Source of the DNA: Actinomycetes bacterium
GTDB taxonomy: Bacteria; Actinomycetota; Actinomycetes; Jiangellales; Jiangellaceae
Length of the DNA: 39,832 bases
Assembly (NCBI GenBank): GCA_021793295.1
Contig: JAJYTA010000020.1
Span: 1-39,832, forward strand
Direction: 5' to 3'
The position numbers were made by a program, and so were the translations under genes. This document shows, in pieces, positions 25,433 to 36,375 of the stretch. The notes beneath the pieces were generated by a model, which worked only from the letters and a program-made list of their open reading frames with translations, ran no database searches and was not told where the DNA came from. Each line of letters opens with the position of its first letter. Positions within the stretch are counted from its first letter, which is position 1.

Positions 25433-25580
25433 GGGCGATGCGCGGCCGCGGCCGCTCCTCCGTCCGCTGTCCGAGACTCTCGTCGAGCACCAATACTTTC
25501 GGTAAACTCAACCGTCACAACGGACGATAGCGGACGGAAGCGACGTACGGACCACTTTCCAGCAACAAATGATCAGTCGC

Positions 25581-25599
25581 CCGGCCGACCCGCGGCCGG
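25581..25599 (-). terminator. Hairpin downstream of secA
   Basis: CCGGCCG-ACCCG-CGGCCGG, a perfect 7-bp stem with a 5-nt loop, lies 17 nt after the secA stop codon. The 183-bp gap that contains it also includes the upstream region of the SGNH gene. Confidence 0.55.
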
Positions 25600-25615
25600 A
25601 CGATCGATCACGTCT

Positions 25616-28459
<2,844 letters not shown>

Positions 28460-28545
28460 GCGGGTCAACTCCTAGACAGCGGGCATGGTGCGACGCAGGT
28501 TCGCGTTTCAGTGGGGCCACGTCGAGACGTCGCTCCGAGGAAACC

Positions 28546-28551
28546 ATGGTA
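28546..28551 (-). promoter_or_regulatory. Possible secA -10 box
   Basis: On the minus strand TACCAT (TANNNT) lies about 87 nt upstream of GTG 28459, preceded at 16 bp by GTGACC. For the divergent acetyltransferase gene, GATACT (28604-28609, plus) is a -10 candidate very close to its start, so that message may be leaderless. Confidence 0.3.
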
Positions 28552-28613
28552 CGTCGGTCGTGGCAAAGGTCACGGGTCGACCAATCGGGCCGGTGACCGG
28601 CAGGATACTCGTG

Positions 28614-29732
28614 ATGCAACCGTTCGAGCTCCGCGGTTCCGGAATCCTGCTCGCCGTACCGACGGCAGAAGACGTCGACCGGGTGACCGCCATCTGCCAG
28701 GACCCCGAAGTCCTGCGTTGGACCACCTTGCCCATGCCCTACCGGCGCGAGCACGCCGAAGGGTTCATCGAGGACCACGTCCCCAGCGGGTGGGCCGAGG
28801 AGCGTGAGCTCACCTGGGCGATCCGCGACCCGGCCGACCGAGCGGTGCTCGGCCTGATCGGTCTGCGCCTGCCCGGCAACGGCCGCGGCGAGGTCGGCTT
28901 CATGTTGGCTGAGGAAGCGCGTGGCCGCAACGTGATGTCACGGGCGCTGCGCCTGGTGGCCGAGTTCGGCTTCGCCGACGAAGGGCTGCAACTCTCTCAC
29001 CTCGGCTGGCAAGGTTTCGTCGGCAACTGGGCCTCACGCCGGGTCGCCTGGGCCACCGGTTTCCGGATGGAGGGTCGCATCCGCGGAGGGCTCGCACAGC
29101 GTGGCGAGCGTCGAGACGTCTGGGTCGCCACGCTCGCCGCCGGCGAACCGATGAAGCCGGCGACACCGTGGCTGGCCACGCCGACGTTGAGCAGTGATCG
29201 TGTGCTGCTTCGCCGGTTCACCCGGTCCGACGCCGACGCCGTGGTCGAAGCGTGCAACGACCCCGAGACCCAGCACTGGCTCGGCGGGCTGCCGTCGCCG
29301 TACACCCGGGAGATCGCACTGCGATACATCGACGACCGCGAGGAGGAAGCTGCGGCGGGACGAGGGGTGTCGTGGGCCGCCACCCTGCCTGACGGTGGCC
29401 CGGCCGTGGGCTCGTTCTCGCTCATGGGCCTGCACTCGCACGACGGCGGCGCCGAGGTGGGGTACTGGATGCACCCAGCCGCCCGCGGCAACGGCCTGGC
29501 CACGACCGCCGTACGCATGCTGGCCAGGCACGCCTTCACCCCCGAGGAACACGGCGGGCTCGGCTTGCGCCGACTGGTCGTCGCCCACGTGAGCGGCAAC
29601 GACGCCTCGCGCAAGGTCATCGAACGAGCCGGATTCACCCCGTGCGGCGTGGAACGCGCCGGCGATCGGATCCGCGGCGGCACCATCGTCGACCTGCACT
29701 GGTACGACTTGCTCAGCGATGACATGCGGTGA
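28614..29732 (+). CDS. Tandem GNAT-domain acetyltransferase
   Basis: Predicted N-acetyltransferase with two GNAT domains of the RimJ/RimL type in one chain (372 residues). Domain 1 (about 1-180) contains EVGFMLAEEARGRNVMSRAL; domain 2 (about 190-372) contains EVGYWMHPAARGNGLATTAV. Both have the R/Q-x-x-G-x-G/A acetyl-CoA loop (RGRNVM is weaker than RGNGLA), so the second domain is the more likely active one. The substrate, a protein N-terminus or a small molecule, is unknown. ATG 28614 matches the normal beginning of a RimJ domain (FELRGSGILLAVPTAEDVDR); upstream in-frame codons have no homology-like sequence and cover the secA promoter region. A double-repeat hairpin follows the stop codon. 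Confidence 0.9.
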   Translation: MQPFELRGSGILLAVPTAEDVDRVTAICQDPEVLRWTTLPMPYRREHAEGFIEDHVPSGWAEERELTWAIRDPADRAVLGLIGLRLPGNGRGEVGFMLAEEARGRNVMSRALRLVAEFGFADEGLQLSHLGWQGFVGNWASRRVAWATGFRMEGRIRGGLAQRGERRDVWVATLAAGEPMKPATPWLATPTLSSDRVLLRRFTRSDADAVVEACNDPETQHWLGGLPSPYTREIALRYIDDREEEAAAGRGVSWAATLPDGGPAVGSFSLMGLHSHDGGAEVGYWMHPAARGNGLATTAVRMLARHAFTPEEHGGLGLRRLVVAHVSGNDASRKVIERAGFTPCGVERAGDRIRGGTIVDLHWYDLLSDDMR

Positions 29733-29751
29733 GGGACCGATTCCGAGCGGC

Positions 29752-29857
29752 CGTGAAGATCGTCGTGGGACCAACGCCCGATCTGCGGTCGTGAAGATCG
29801 TCGTGGGACCAACAGCCGACCTACACCGCACCGAACCCCACGACGATCATCACGACC
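29752..29857. repeat. Direct and inverted intergenic repeats downstream of the GNAT gene
   Basis: A 24-nt sequence starting CGTGAAGATCGTCGTGGGA occurs at 29752-29775 and again, identical, at 29790-29813 (period 38). A near-exact inverted copy, CCCCACGACGATCATCACG and on to 29857, starts at 29836. The second direct copy and the inverted copy can form a stem of about 22 bp with two mismatches at most and a loop of about 26 nt. It lies 20 nt after the acetyltransferase stop and before the convergent glycosylase gene, so it may act as a terminator for both. Confidence 0.8.
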
Positions 29858-29958
29858 CCGATCCCAGCCGCTCCCGGCTCAGAAGCGTGCTGGCCGCTGC
29901 CCTCGCGGGGTTGTCGAAGAGGTAGTCGACGAGGTGCGCCGAGACGGCGGTGAGCCCC

Positions 29959-31173
29959 TCACACCCGCTTGCGTACGGCGGTCGTCAGCGCAGGGGCGAG
30001 ATCGCCGCGGCCGTTGACGACCACGTCGTCGAGGCTCATCCACTGCGCCATGGCGCTCAGCTCGGCAGCGAGCTCATCAGCGGTCTCAACCGGTGCGTCC
30101 GGCTCGGCCCACGCCGCCTGGACCCGCAAGATGCGCGCCTGTCGGTCGGCTTTGAGGTCGACCCGGCCCACGAGCCGGTCGCCGAGCAGGAACGGCAGCA
30201 CGTAGTAGCCGTGCACTCGCCGGGCGGCCGGGATGTAGATCTCCAGGCGGTAGCGGAAGTCGAACAACGCGTGCGCACGCGAGCGCTCCCACACCAGGGA
30301 GTCGAACGGGCTCAACAGCGCACGAGCGTTGACTCGACGTGGCACGCGTGCATCGCGGTGCAGATAGGCCTGCCGCTTCCACCCGTCGACGGTGACCGGT
30401 ACCAGTTCGCCGGCGTCGACGAGTTCGTGCACGGCGGTGCGGGCAGGCTCCACCTCGAGCCGGAAGTAGTCGCGTAAGCACGGCAGCGACGCCACGCCGT
30501 GTGCCCGCGCCGCGATCCGGATCAGCTCGCGGTGCGCCTCGGCGGGGCTGGGCGTCGGTGCGGCCACGACCTCAGGCGGCAGCACGCGTTCGGGAAGGTC
30601 GTAGGTACGCGCGAATGCGGTGTCGCGACCGGCCGAGGTGATCCGACCGGCCCAGAACAAGTACTCCAGGGCGCGCTTGACCTGCGACCAATTCCATCCC
30701 CAGCCCGACGTCGGACGCGGAGCGTCGTGTTCGATCTGCGCTGCGGTGACCGGCCCGAGACGTTTGACCTCCTCGAGCACCCAGTCCACGAACTCAGGCC
30801 GCTCGTTGGCGATTTGAACCATCCCGCCCCACGCCTCACTGGACGCACGGGCCATCCGCCAGCGCAGCAGCGGGTGGTACTGCACCGGAAGCAGAGAAGC
30901 CTCGTGCGCCCAGTATTCGAACAGCAACCGGGGCGACCGGGTGGACGCCCGGTCCAGCAGATCATGCGGGTAGGCGCCCACCCTGGAGAACAACGGCAGG
31001 TAATGCGAACGCGACAGGACATTGACCGAGTCGATCTGGATCACACCGACACGGTCGATCACCCGGCGGAGGGCTCGGCGGTCCGGCCGAGCGGGACGGG
31101 GATCCGCGAACCCTTGGGCCGCTAGCGCGACCCGGCGGGCAGCCGGGCGGGAGAGCCTTTCACGTGGCGCCAT
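29959..31173 (-). CDS. Winged-helix DNA glycosylase, YcaQ/AlkX type (HTH_42)
   Basis: Member of the HTH_42/AlkZ-like superfamily of DNA glycosylases that excise alkylated bases or unhook interstrand crosslinks. The 404-residue length is typical. The catalytic loop reads [23 protein letters not shown], with Gln46 and Asp48 giving the QxD motif described for E. coli YcaQ/AlkX rather than the QxQ of AlkZ. Other segments are [20 protein letters not shown], the central winged-helix part, and the C-terminal beta barrel ([21 protein letters not shown] and [20 protein letters not shown]). The start lacks a ribosome binding site and sits next to an imperfect hairpin (31175-31233). It lies 77 bp downstream of hpf on the same strand. 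Which lesion it repairs is unknown; antibiotic self-resistance is a known role for other members. Confidence 0.93.
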   Translation of the reverse strand: MAPRERLSRPAARRVALAAQGFADPRPARPDRRALRRVIDRVGVIQIDSVNVLSRSHYLPLFSRVGAYPHDLLDRASTRSPRLLFEYWAHEASLLPVQYHPLLRWRMARASSEAWGGMVQIANERPEFVDWVLEEVKRLGPVTAAQIEHDAPRPTSGWGWNWSQVKRALEYLFWAGRITSAGRDTAFARTYDLPERVLPPEVVAAPTPSPAEAHRELIRIAARAHGVASLPCLRDYFRLEVEPARTAVHELVDAGELVPVTVDGWKRQAYLHRDARVPRRVNARALLSPFDSLVWERSRAHALFDFRYRLEIYIPAARRVHGYYVLPFLLGDRLVGRVDLKADRQARILRVQAAWAEPDAPVETADELAAELSAMAQWMSLDDVVVNGRGDLAPALTTAVRKRV

Positions 31174-31174
31174 G

Positions 31175-31233
31175 GGCGGAAGTTACCAACCCGCACCGAC
31201 AACTTCCGGCTCCGGCCGTCGTTGGTTGCCGCC
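31175..31233 (-). terminator. Imperfect hairpin between hpf and the ycaQ-like gene
   Basis: On the minus strand GGCGG..AACCAAC pairs with GTTGGT..CCGCC around a long loop; alternatively GGAAGTT (31207-31201) can pair with AACTTCC (31184-31178). The structure lies between the hpf stop and the downstream ATG at 31173. It could terminate hpf or limit translation of the next gene. Confidence 0.4.
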
Positions 31234-31250
31234 CGCCGGCACACAGGCGG

Positions 31251-31898
31251 CTACACGTCGAGGCGGATCACGCCGTAGTCGTAGCCGCGGCGGCGATAGA
31301 CCACACTCGGCATCTTCGTCTCGGAGTCGACGAACATGTAGAAGTCGTGTCCGACCAGCTCCATCTCGTACAGGGCCTGGTCGAGCGTCATCGGGCTGGT
31401 CCGGTGGGTCTTTTCCCGTACCACCATCGGACCCCGCTCCTGCACCGCTTCGTCCGGCTTCTCCTCGGTCAGCGCTCCAACGCCTCCAGCGGAGGACGTC
31501 GACGCTGGCATTTGCGCCGGTACGGGCGACGACGTCGGCGCGCCATCGAGATGGGCTGTAGCGGCAGCCACCGACATGGGTGTGCGAGAGCCATGGTGGA
31601 CTCGGCGCCGATCGGCGGCCTTACGCATGCGGGCCAGGAGCCGGTCGGTCGCCAGATCGAGCGCGGCATACCGATCGGCTGCCGCGGCTTCTGCTCTGAT
31701 GACTGGTCCCTTGGAGTGAACCGTCAACTCGACCCGGTCGGAACGGTCAGCCAGTCGCGGGTTGGACTCGGCGGTGACCTCGACGTCGATTCGAATGACC
31801 TTGTGGTCGAGCTTCTCCAGTTTCGCGAGCTTCTCGGACACATGAGTCCGGAACCGCTCTGGCACGGACGTGTGACGTCCCTTGACGACGATATCCAC
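31251..31898 (-). CDS. hpf: Ribosome hibernation-promoting factor, long form
   Basis: Binds the decoding centre of 30S subunits and dimerises or protects 70S ribosomes in stationary phase or hypoxia. From GTG 31898 the protein has 215 residues: an N-terminal HPF/RaiA domain (VDIVVKGRHTSVPERFRTHV; HKVIRIDVEVTAESNPRLAD; AAAADRYAALDLATDRLLAR), a variable linker rich in Ser, Pro and Ala, and the C-terminal dimerisation domain (MTLDQALYEMELVGHDFYMF; VVYRRRGYDYGVIRLDV). This is the long form typical of actinobacteria. GTG 31898 has GGGAGG 6 nt upstream and starts exactly at the family's first beta strand; the open frame continues upstream to 32015, but that stretch is leader. The gene follows comF, as in mycobacteria. 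The leader can form alternative hairpins. Confidence 0.96.
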   Translation of the reverse strand: MDIVVKGRHTSVPERFRTHVSEKLAKLEKLDHKVIRIDVEVTAESNPRLADRSDRVELTVHSKGPVIRAEAAAADRYAALDLATDRLLARMRKAADRRRVHHGSRTPMSVAAATAHLDGAPTSSPVPAQMPASTSSAGGVGALTEEKPDEAVQERGPMVVREKTHRTSPMTLDQALYEMELVGHDFYMFVDSETKMPSVVYRRRGYDYGVIRLDV

Positions 31899-32010
31899 TC
31901 GGAACCTCCCGGTCAGATGGTCGAGGGCAGACACCCGGGGGACCCCCGCGACCGGGGCTTGGCACCCCGGTCTTCCTCTACGATCCGAGGGCGGGTGAGG
32001 GGTGCCATGC
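31899..32010 (-). promoter_or_regulatory. Structured hpf leader with mutually exclusive hairpins
   Basis: On the minus strand a 9-bp stem can form between TGGCACCCC (32007-31999) and GGGGTGCCA (31968-31960). An 8-bp stem can form between GACCGGGG (31972-31965) and CCCCGGTC (31957-31950). They share bases 31965-31968 and so cannot coexist. Further on, CCCCCGG (31941-31935) can pair with the Shine-Dalgarno region CCGGGAGG (31912-31905), with one mismatch. A TANNNT -10 candidate, TAACGT (32021-32016), would place the RNA start right at the first arm. All of this is inspection, with no folding energies computed. Confidence 0.45.
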
Positions 32011-32062
32011 TTCAAACGTTAGCCGTTCGTTGCGCCTCATACACGTCGATCTCGTCGAATCG

Positions 32063-32785
32063 TCACTTCGCCATGGCAATGGCGGCAACACCGCACGGCA
32101 CGGTTCCCGCCGCGCGCAAGGCTCGCGCGGCTTCGCGGACGCTGGCCCCCGTCGTGACGACGTCGTCGACCACCACGACGCAGCGGTCCTGGAGCAGCCT
32201 GAGCGCCGGACGGCGTACCGCCATGGCGTCGACCAGGTTCTGCTCCCGCGCGGCTCGCCCCAGTCCGCCCTGGTCACCGACCCGTCGTACGTGGCGCAGT
32301 CCACGCACCAGGTGAGCATCCTGGCCGGACTTGCGCAGTGTCCGGGCTGCCCGCCGTGCGGTGCGTGCGGTGGCGTCCTGGCCGCGGCGGCGTACGGCTG
32401 CTCGAGCGGATGGCACCGTGACCAGTGCCAGCTCACGGCCGAGGCCGTGCGTGCAGCCGCCGGCCTCGGCGATCAGCGCGGTGACGGCGACGGCGAGGGC
32501 GTCGCCCAGCGGCACCGCCAGTGGCAGCCGGCCGTGATCTTTGTGCCCGATCACGACGGCGCCGACGTCGCGGTAGTCCGCGGCAGCAGCCAGGGCGAGC
32601 TCTGGGGCTTCCGGCACCGTCGAGATCACCCTGGCCGGACCGGCGAGCATGTCCCGGCACGGTGAGCACAGCAGGCCCGGATGCTCGCCGCAGCCTGCGC
32701 AGGTGCTGCCGAGGGCGAGGTCGGCGGCGGAACGGGCCAACGCGGTGACGGCGGGGTGCAGGTGCATGGGTGCATGGTGACGCAC
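32063..32785 (-). CDS. ComF family protein (phosphoribosyltransferase-like)
   Basis: Homologue of ComFC, needed for DNA uptake in competent bacteria. Its role in actinobacteria is not established. The 240-residue protein has the N-terminal zinc cluster (Cys29, Cys32, Cys40, Cys43 in STCAGCGEHPGLLCSPC) and a type I PRTase fold with the PRPP loop VVVVDDVVTTGASVREAARA. The GTG start at 32785 has GAGG 5 nt upstream. It lies between lpqB and hpf, the mycobacterial order (lpqB, comF, hpf, secA1). The third 77-nt element lies just upstream, in opposite orientation, in the 106-bp gap to lpqB, where the comF promoter should also be. Confidence 0.93.
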   Translation of the reverse strand: MRHHAPMHLHPAVTALARSAADLALGSTCAGCGEHPGLLCSPCRDMLAGPARVISTVPEAPELALAAAADYRDVGAVVIGHKDHGRLPLAVPLGDALAVAVTALIAEAGGCTHGLGRELALVTVPSARAAVRRRGQDATARTARRAARTLRKSGQDAHLVRGLRHVRRVGDQGGLGRAAREQNLVDAMAVRRPALRLLQDRCVVVVDDVVTTGASVREAARALRAAGTVPCGVAAIAMAK

Positions 32786-32804
32786 TGTGGCCTCAGGATG
32801 GCGG

Positions 32805-32881
32805 CACCACTAGGTGTTGTGCTGCATCACCAGGCGTGCACGGGTGCTGGGGCAGGGAGTTGGGTGCTGAACATGATCATT
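32805..32881 (+). repeat. 77-nt palindromic intergenic element, copy 3
   Basis: Same length and ends as the other copies, matching each at 59/77 positions by hand count, including the invariant TGAACATGATCATT tail. It shares a 17-nt run at its 3' end with copy 1 (TGCTGAACATGATCATT). Its main stem is partly degraded: G-G oppositions replace G-C pairs near the loop, and the second small hairpin is lost. It lies between the lpqB stop (32892) and the comF start (32785), antisense to both. Confidence 0.83.
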
Positions 32882-32891
32882 CAAGAGACGG

Positions 32892-34610
32892 TCAGCCGGG
32901 GTAGGCGGGGGCTCGGCCGGTGGTGATCTCGCTCCAGCGGTTGCCGGGACGCTGTTCGAGCAGGACGCCGGCTGCGGTTTCGAGGATGATCCGGCGCTCG
33001 GTCGGCGGGGCCGTGGCCACTCGCGTCGCGTTCTCGACGGCCAGTCCGCGGGGCTCGGTGACCTGCCCGGACAGCCCGACGATGTACGGCAACGGCTCGT
33101 CACCACCGGTGGCCAGCAGGACGACGACGCTGTCCGCGGCGTTCCAGCCGACGTCGATCGCCTGTCCCTCGGGCCCGAGGGGCCGCAGTTCGTCCAGCCG
33201 GATCGCCGAGCGCGCGTCCACGTCCCGGATGATGGTGCCGACGTACGCTCGCCCGTCGACGATCATGGCGACCCGGGTGCCGTCCAGCGACACCGCGAGC
33301 CGGTCCACGTCGCGTCCCTGCAGGCCAGGGGCGATGAGCTCGACGCTCTCGCCGTTGGGCCGGTTGACTCGCACCCCGGGACCCTCGACGCCGTGGTCGA
33401 CGGCCCAGACGAGGCCGGCTCGATCCCAGGACGGCGAGGACAGATCGATGCCCTGAGCCAAGGTCTCGACGACCTCGTCGGCACCGAACGAAGCCACCTG
33501 CAGTTCATCGCCGGCCGCGCTCACCACGACGGCCCGGTTGCCGCCGACGTTCACGGCGAACTCGCGGATGTCGGCCATCTCACCCAGGGGCCCCTGCACG
33601 GGTCGTGGCTCCCCACCGGCCAGGGTGGCGATCCCGTCGTCGCTGATGAAGTACAGCGGGGTCTCCAGTGACAGCACCGGCGGCGCGAACTTCGCCATGG
33701 TGCCGTCCTCGGTCGACACCGCTCGCCCGCCCTGCGGCAGCGGGACGTCGCCGGACAACACCTCGACCTGATCGACCTCAGGCAGCTCGCTGAGCGTCCA
33801 CACCAGTTGGGCGGTCATCAGTTCGCGCTCCTCCGGCGTCGCCAGTCCGGCGTCGCCGCTGAGCTTGACCGTCGCGGTACCCGCACGCACCGGCACCGCA
33901 TCCACACCGAGCTCGGTCGATTCGGGGAACGACGTACGCACCGCCGCCGCCAGCCAGTCCGAGGGACCGGCCAGCAGCCGCTGGGCGAGCAGGGTGGCGG
34001 CGTTCTCGTTCTGCGGCAGGTAGACCGGATCGGGCACCAGCACGTTGAGCCCGGGGTCGAAGTAGTACACGTTGTGCGGCTCGTACTCACGGCCGAAGGT
34101 GAACTCGGCGACGATGAGGCCGTCGGGCAGGTCGCTGATGCGCCACTCACCGTTCACCCGCTCGGTGCCGAACTCGATGGTCTTCGTGGTCCCCGCCGGT
34201 GCCGCTTCGTACGTGCCGTCGACGCCCACGGTTCCGGTGACGTTCATCGTCACCCGGACGCCGCCAGGGATCTCCTTGATGTCTGGCCGAGCGCCGCCGT
34301 AGACGGTGATGCCGGCCGTGGCGTTCCACGACAGGGCGGCGTCCTCGGTCAGGAACAACCGGGCGGTCTCGAAGCCGGCTTCGTAGGACCCCATGGCCTC
34401 GATGAGCCCGTCGGCGATCTCGGCCGGTTCGGCTCCCTGCGCCGGCGGCGGCGCCTGCACCTGAATGAACGGCGGCTGCTGGTCCGCTGGCTCGATGGGC
34501 TCGCCCCCGACGACCGGGCCGGAGGTCGGGATCTGCGCGCATCCGGCCGCGAGCACACCCAGCGCCACGAACGTGGCGGCGGCCGCAGCGCCGCGTACCC
34601 GCTCACCCAT
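32892..34610 (-). CDS. lpqB: Lipoprotein LpqB, MtrAB accessory protein
   Basis: Outer-leaflet lipoprotein that modulates the MtrB sensor kinase and affects cell-wall homeostasis and division in mycobacteria. The 572-residue protein has a lipobox, LAAGC, with the lipidated Cys at 24, after a short signal (GAAAAATFVALGV). A GerMN-like domain follows (roughly 180-310; LLAQRLLAGPSDWLAAAVRT, VKLSGDAGLATPEERELMTA), then a beta-propeller-like C-terminal half with repeats such as VDRLAVSLDGTRVAMIVDGR. Its ATG lies upstream of the mtrB stop, so the two genes overlap by 8 bp and should be translationally coupled. It is the last gene of mtrA-mtrB-lpqB. The stop is followed by copy 3 of the 77-nt element. 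Confidence 0.96.
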   Translation of the reverse strand: MGERVRGAAAAATFVALGVLAAGCAQIPTSGPVVGGEPIEPADQQPPFIQVQAPPPAQGAEPAEIADGLIEAMGSYEAGFETARLFLTEDAALSWNATAGITVYGGARPDIKEIPGGVRVTMNVTGTVGVDGTYEAAPAGTTKTIEFGTERVNGEWRISDLPDGLIVAEFTFGREYEPHNVYYFDPGLNVLVPDPVYLPQNENAATLLAQRLLAGPSDWLAAAVRTSFPESTELGVDAVPVRAGTATVKLSGDAGLATPEERELMTAQLVWTLSELPEVDQVEVLSGDVPLPQGGRAVSTEDGTMAKFAPPVLSLETPLYFISDDGIATLAGGEPRPVQGPLGEMADIREFAVNVGGNRAVVVSAAGDELQVASFGADEVVETLAQGIDLSSPSWDRAGLVWAVDHGVEGPGVRVNRPNGESVELIAPGLQGRDVDRLAVSLDGTRVAMIVDGRAYVGTIIRDVDARSAIRLDELRPLGPEGQAIDVGWNAADSVVVLLATGGDEPLPYIVGLSGQVTEPRGLAVENATRVATAPPTERRIILETAAGVLLEQRPGNRWSEITTGRAPAYPG

Positions 34611-36375
34611 GCCGGGTCACCTCCGGTGAACTCGGATGCTCGGCGGTGCCGGGCTGCTCCGGCGTGTCGAGCCGGCGGTACGCACCGCCCACCCCGTTCG
34701 CCTGGGTCGCGGCGTCACCGGCGTCGTCCGGCACCAGTGCGAGCGGAGACGAGCGTAGTTCGTCGCCGGCCGAACGCGGCAGGGTGAGGCGGAACTGCGA
34801 GCCCTCCCCCGGGTCGCCCCAGGCCTGCAGCCACCCGCCGTGCAGCCGGGCGTCCTCCAGCGAGATGGACAAGCCGAGCCCGGTGCCGCCGGTCGTGCGG
34901 GCCCGTGCCGGGTCGGCCCGCCAGAAGCGGTGGAAGACCAGGGAGGACTCGCCTGGTTTCAGCCCGACGCCGTAATCACGTACGGCCACCGCCACCGCGT
35001 GCTCGTCGACGGCGATCCGCACCCGCACGTCGCGCCCTTCGCCGTGCTCGATGGCGTTGACCACGAGGTTGCGAACCACCCGCTCGACCCGGCGCGCGTC
35101 GACCTCGGCCACGCACGGCTCCACCGGCACGTCGGCGATCAGCTGCCCGCCCTTGTCCGCGGCCAGCGGCGCGGCGGAGTCGATCACCTTGTACACGATG
35201 TCGCGAACGTCGTGGCGCTCGGCGTTGAGGACCGCGGCGCCGGCGTCGAAGCGGCTGATCTCGAGCAGGTCGGTGAGCAGCGCCTCGAACCGGTCCAATT
35301 GCGCCTGCAACAGCTCCACGGAACGCTGCACCACCGGGTCGAAGTCGTCTCGCGATTCGTACAGTACGTCAGCGGCCATCCGGACCGTGGTCAGCGGCGT
35401 CCGCAGTTCGTGCGACACGTCGGAGACGAACTGCTGCTGCATCCGCGACAGTTCTTCGAGCTGGCCGATCTGATGCTGCAGGCTGGCGGCCATCTGGTTG
35501 AAGCTCAGCGCCAACCTGGCCAGGTCGTCACGGCCGCGGACCGCCATTCGCTCGGACAGTCGGCCGGCGGAGAACCGCTCGGCGATCCGAGCCGCCAGCC
35601 GGACGGGCGTGACGACCTGGCGCGCCACCAGCCACGCCAGAGCGCCCAGCAGCAACACCAGCAGCACTCCCGCGGTCGCCAGCGCGGTGAGGACGACGTC
35701 GATGGTCTGTTGCTGCTCGGTCAGCGGGAACAGGTAGTACAGCTCGTACTCGCCGCCGGTCGGGTCGATGACCTGGCCACCCACCACCAGCCCCGGCACG
35801 TTCTGCCGGTCCGGGTATTCGATCAAGGTGTAGGTACGGAAAACTCGCGGCTCGGTGACCACCTGGTCACGCAGGTCATCGGGCACGCTGGTGTAAGTCG
35901 GCCCGGACGAGAACGACGAACTGCGCACCGAACCGAGCAGAACGACTTCATAGAGCGGGTCGGTTCCGGTGGTCCCGCGAGCGGCCGCGTCCTCGGCGAC
36001 CTGGCGCAACACCTGGCTCAGCGTGCCGGGTTCCTGCTCGACGGCGGCGTCGAGCTGGCCCTGCGCCGTGTCGATGCCGGCCGCGGCATCGGCGACGGCC
36101 GCCTTGGCCTGCGCCTGCAGCAGCCCATCGGTGATCTGGCGCGCCAACGTGATCCCGAGCAGGGACACGACGACCACCGACAACGCGAGCGTCGCGGTGA
36201 TGACCCGCAGCTGGATCGAACGCCGCCAGGTGCTTCGCACCAGCCGCCAGGGCCGCATCACCGCCTGCACGAGCCGTGGCATCGCGCGCGACACGAAGTC
36301 CGCACCGGCCGGCACGGAAGTACCGGGCGCGCCGTCAGCCCGGTCGGAGCCTTCTGCACCGGCCACCGGACTCAC
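34603..36375 (-). CDS. mtrB: Sensor histidine kinase MtrB
   Basis: Membrane sensor of the MtrAB two-component system, which controls cell-wall metabolism, osmotic response and division. The 590-residue protein has TM1 at about 57-78 (VITATLALSVVVVSLLGIT), an extracellular sensor loop, TM2 near 230-250 (AGVLLVLLLGALAWLVARQV), a HAMP domain, HisKA with the phospho-acceptor His near 321 (FVSDVSHELRTPLTTVRMAA), and HATPase_c with the N box VVRNLVVNAIEHGEG, G1 VRDYGVGLKPGES and G2 GGTGLGLSIS. The GTG start overlaps the mtrA stop by 4 bp (GTGA), and the end overlaps lpqB by 8 bp, so all three form one operon. The C-terminal tail after the kinase domain is Pro/Ser/Thr-rich. Confidence 0.98.
   Translation of the reverse strand: MSPVAGAEGSDRADGAPGTSVPAGADFVSRAMPRLVQAVMRPWRLVRSTWRRSIQLRVITATLALSVVVVSLLGITLARQITDGLLQAQAKAAVADAAAGIDTAQGQLDAAVEQEPGTLSQVLRQVAEDAAARGTTGTDPLYEVVLLGSVRSSSFSSGPTYTSVPDDLRDQVVTEPRVFRTYTLIEYPDRQNVPGLVVGGQVIDPTGGEYELYYLFPLTEQQQTIDVVLTALATAGVLLVLLLGALAWLVARQVVTPVRLAARIAERFSAGRLSERMAVRGRDDLARLALSFNQMAASLQHQIGQLEELSRMQQQFVSDVSHELRTPLTTVRMAADVLYESRDDFDPVVQRSVELLQAQLDRFEALLTDLLEISRFDAGAAVLNAERHDVRDIVYKVIDSAAPLAADKGGQLIADVPVEPCVAEVDARRVERVVRNLVVNAIEHGEGRDVRVRIAVDEHAVAVAVRDYGVGLKPGESSLVFHRFWRADPARARTTGGTGLGLSISLEDARLHGGWLQAWGDPGEGSQFRLTLPRSAGDELRSSPLALVPDDAGDAATQANGVGGAYRRLDTPEQPGTAEHPSSPEVTRHG

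Noticed and set aside
25442-25455. GCGGCCGCGGCCGC palindrome upstream of the SGNH gene as an operator
   Set aside because: Such G/C-only palindromes are common by chance at this base composition, and nothing else supports regulation.
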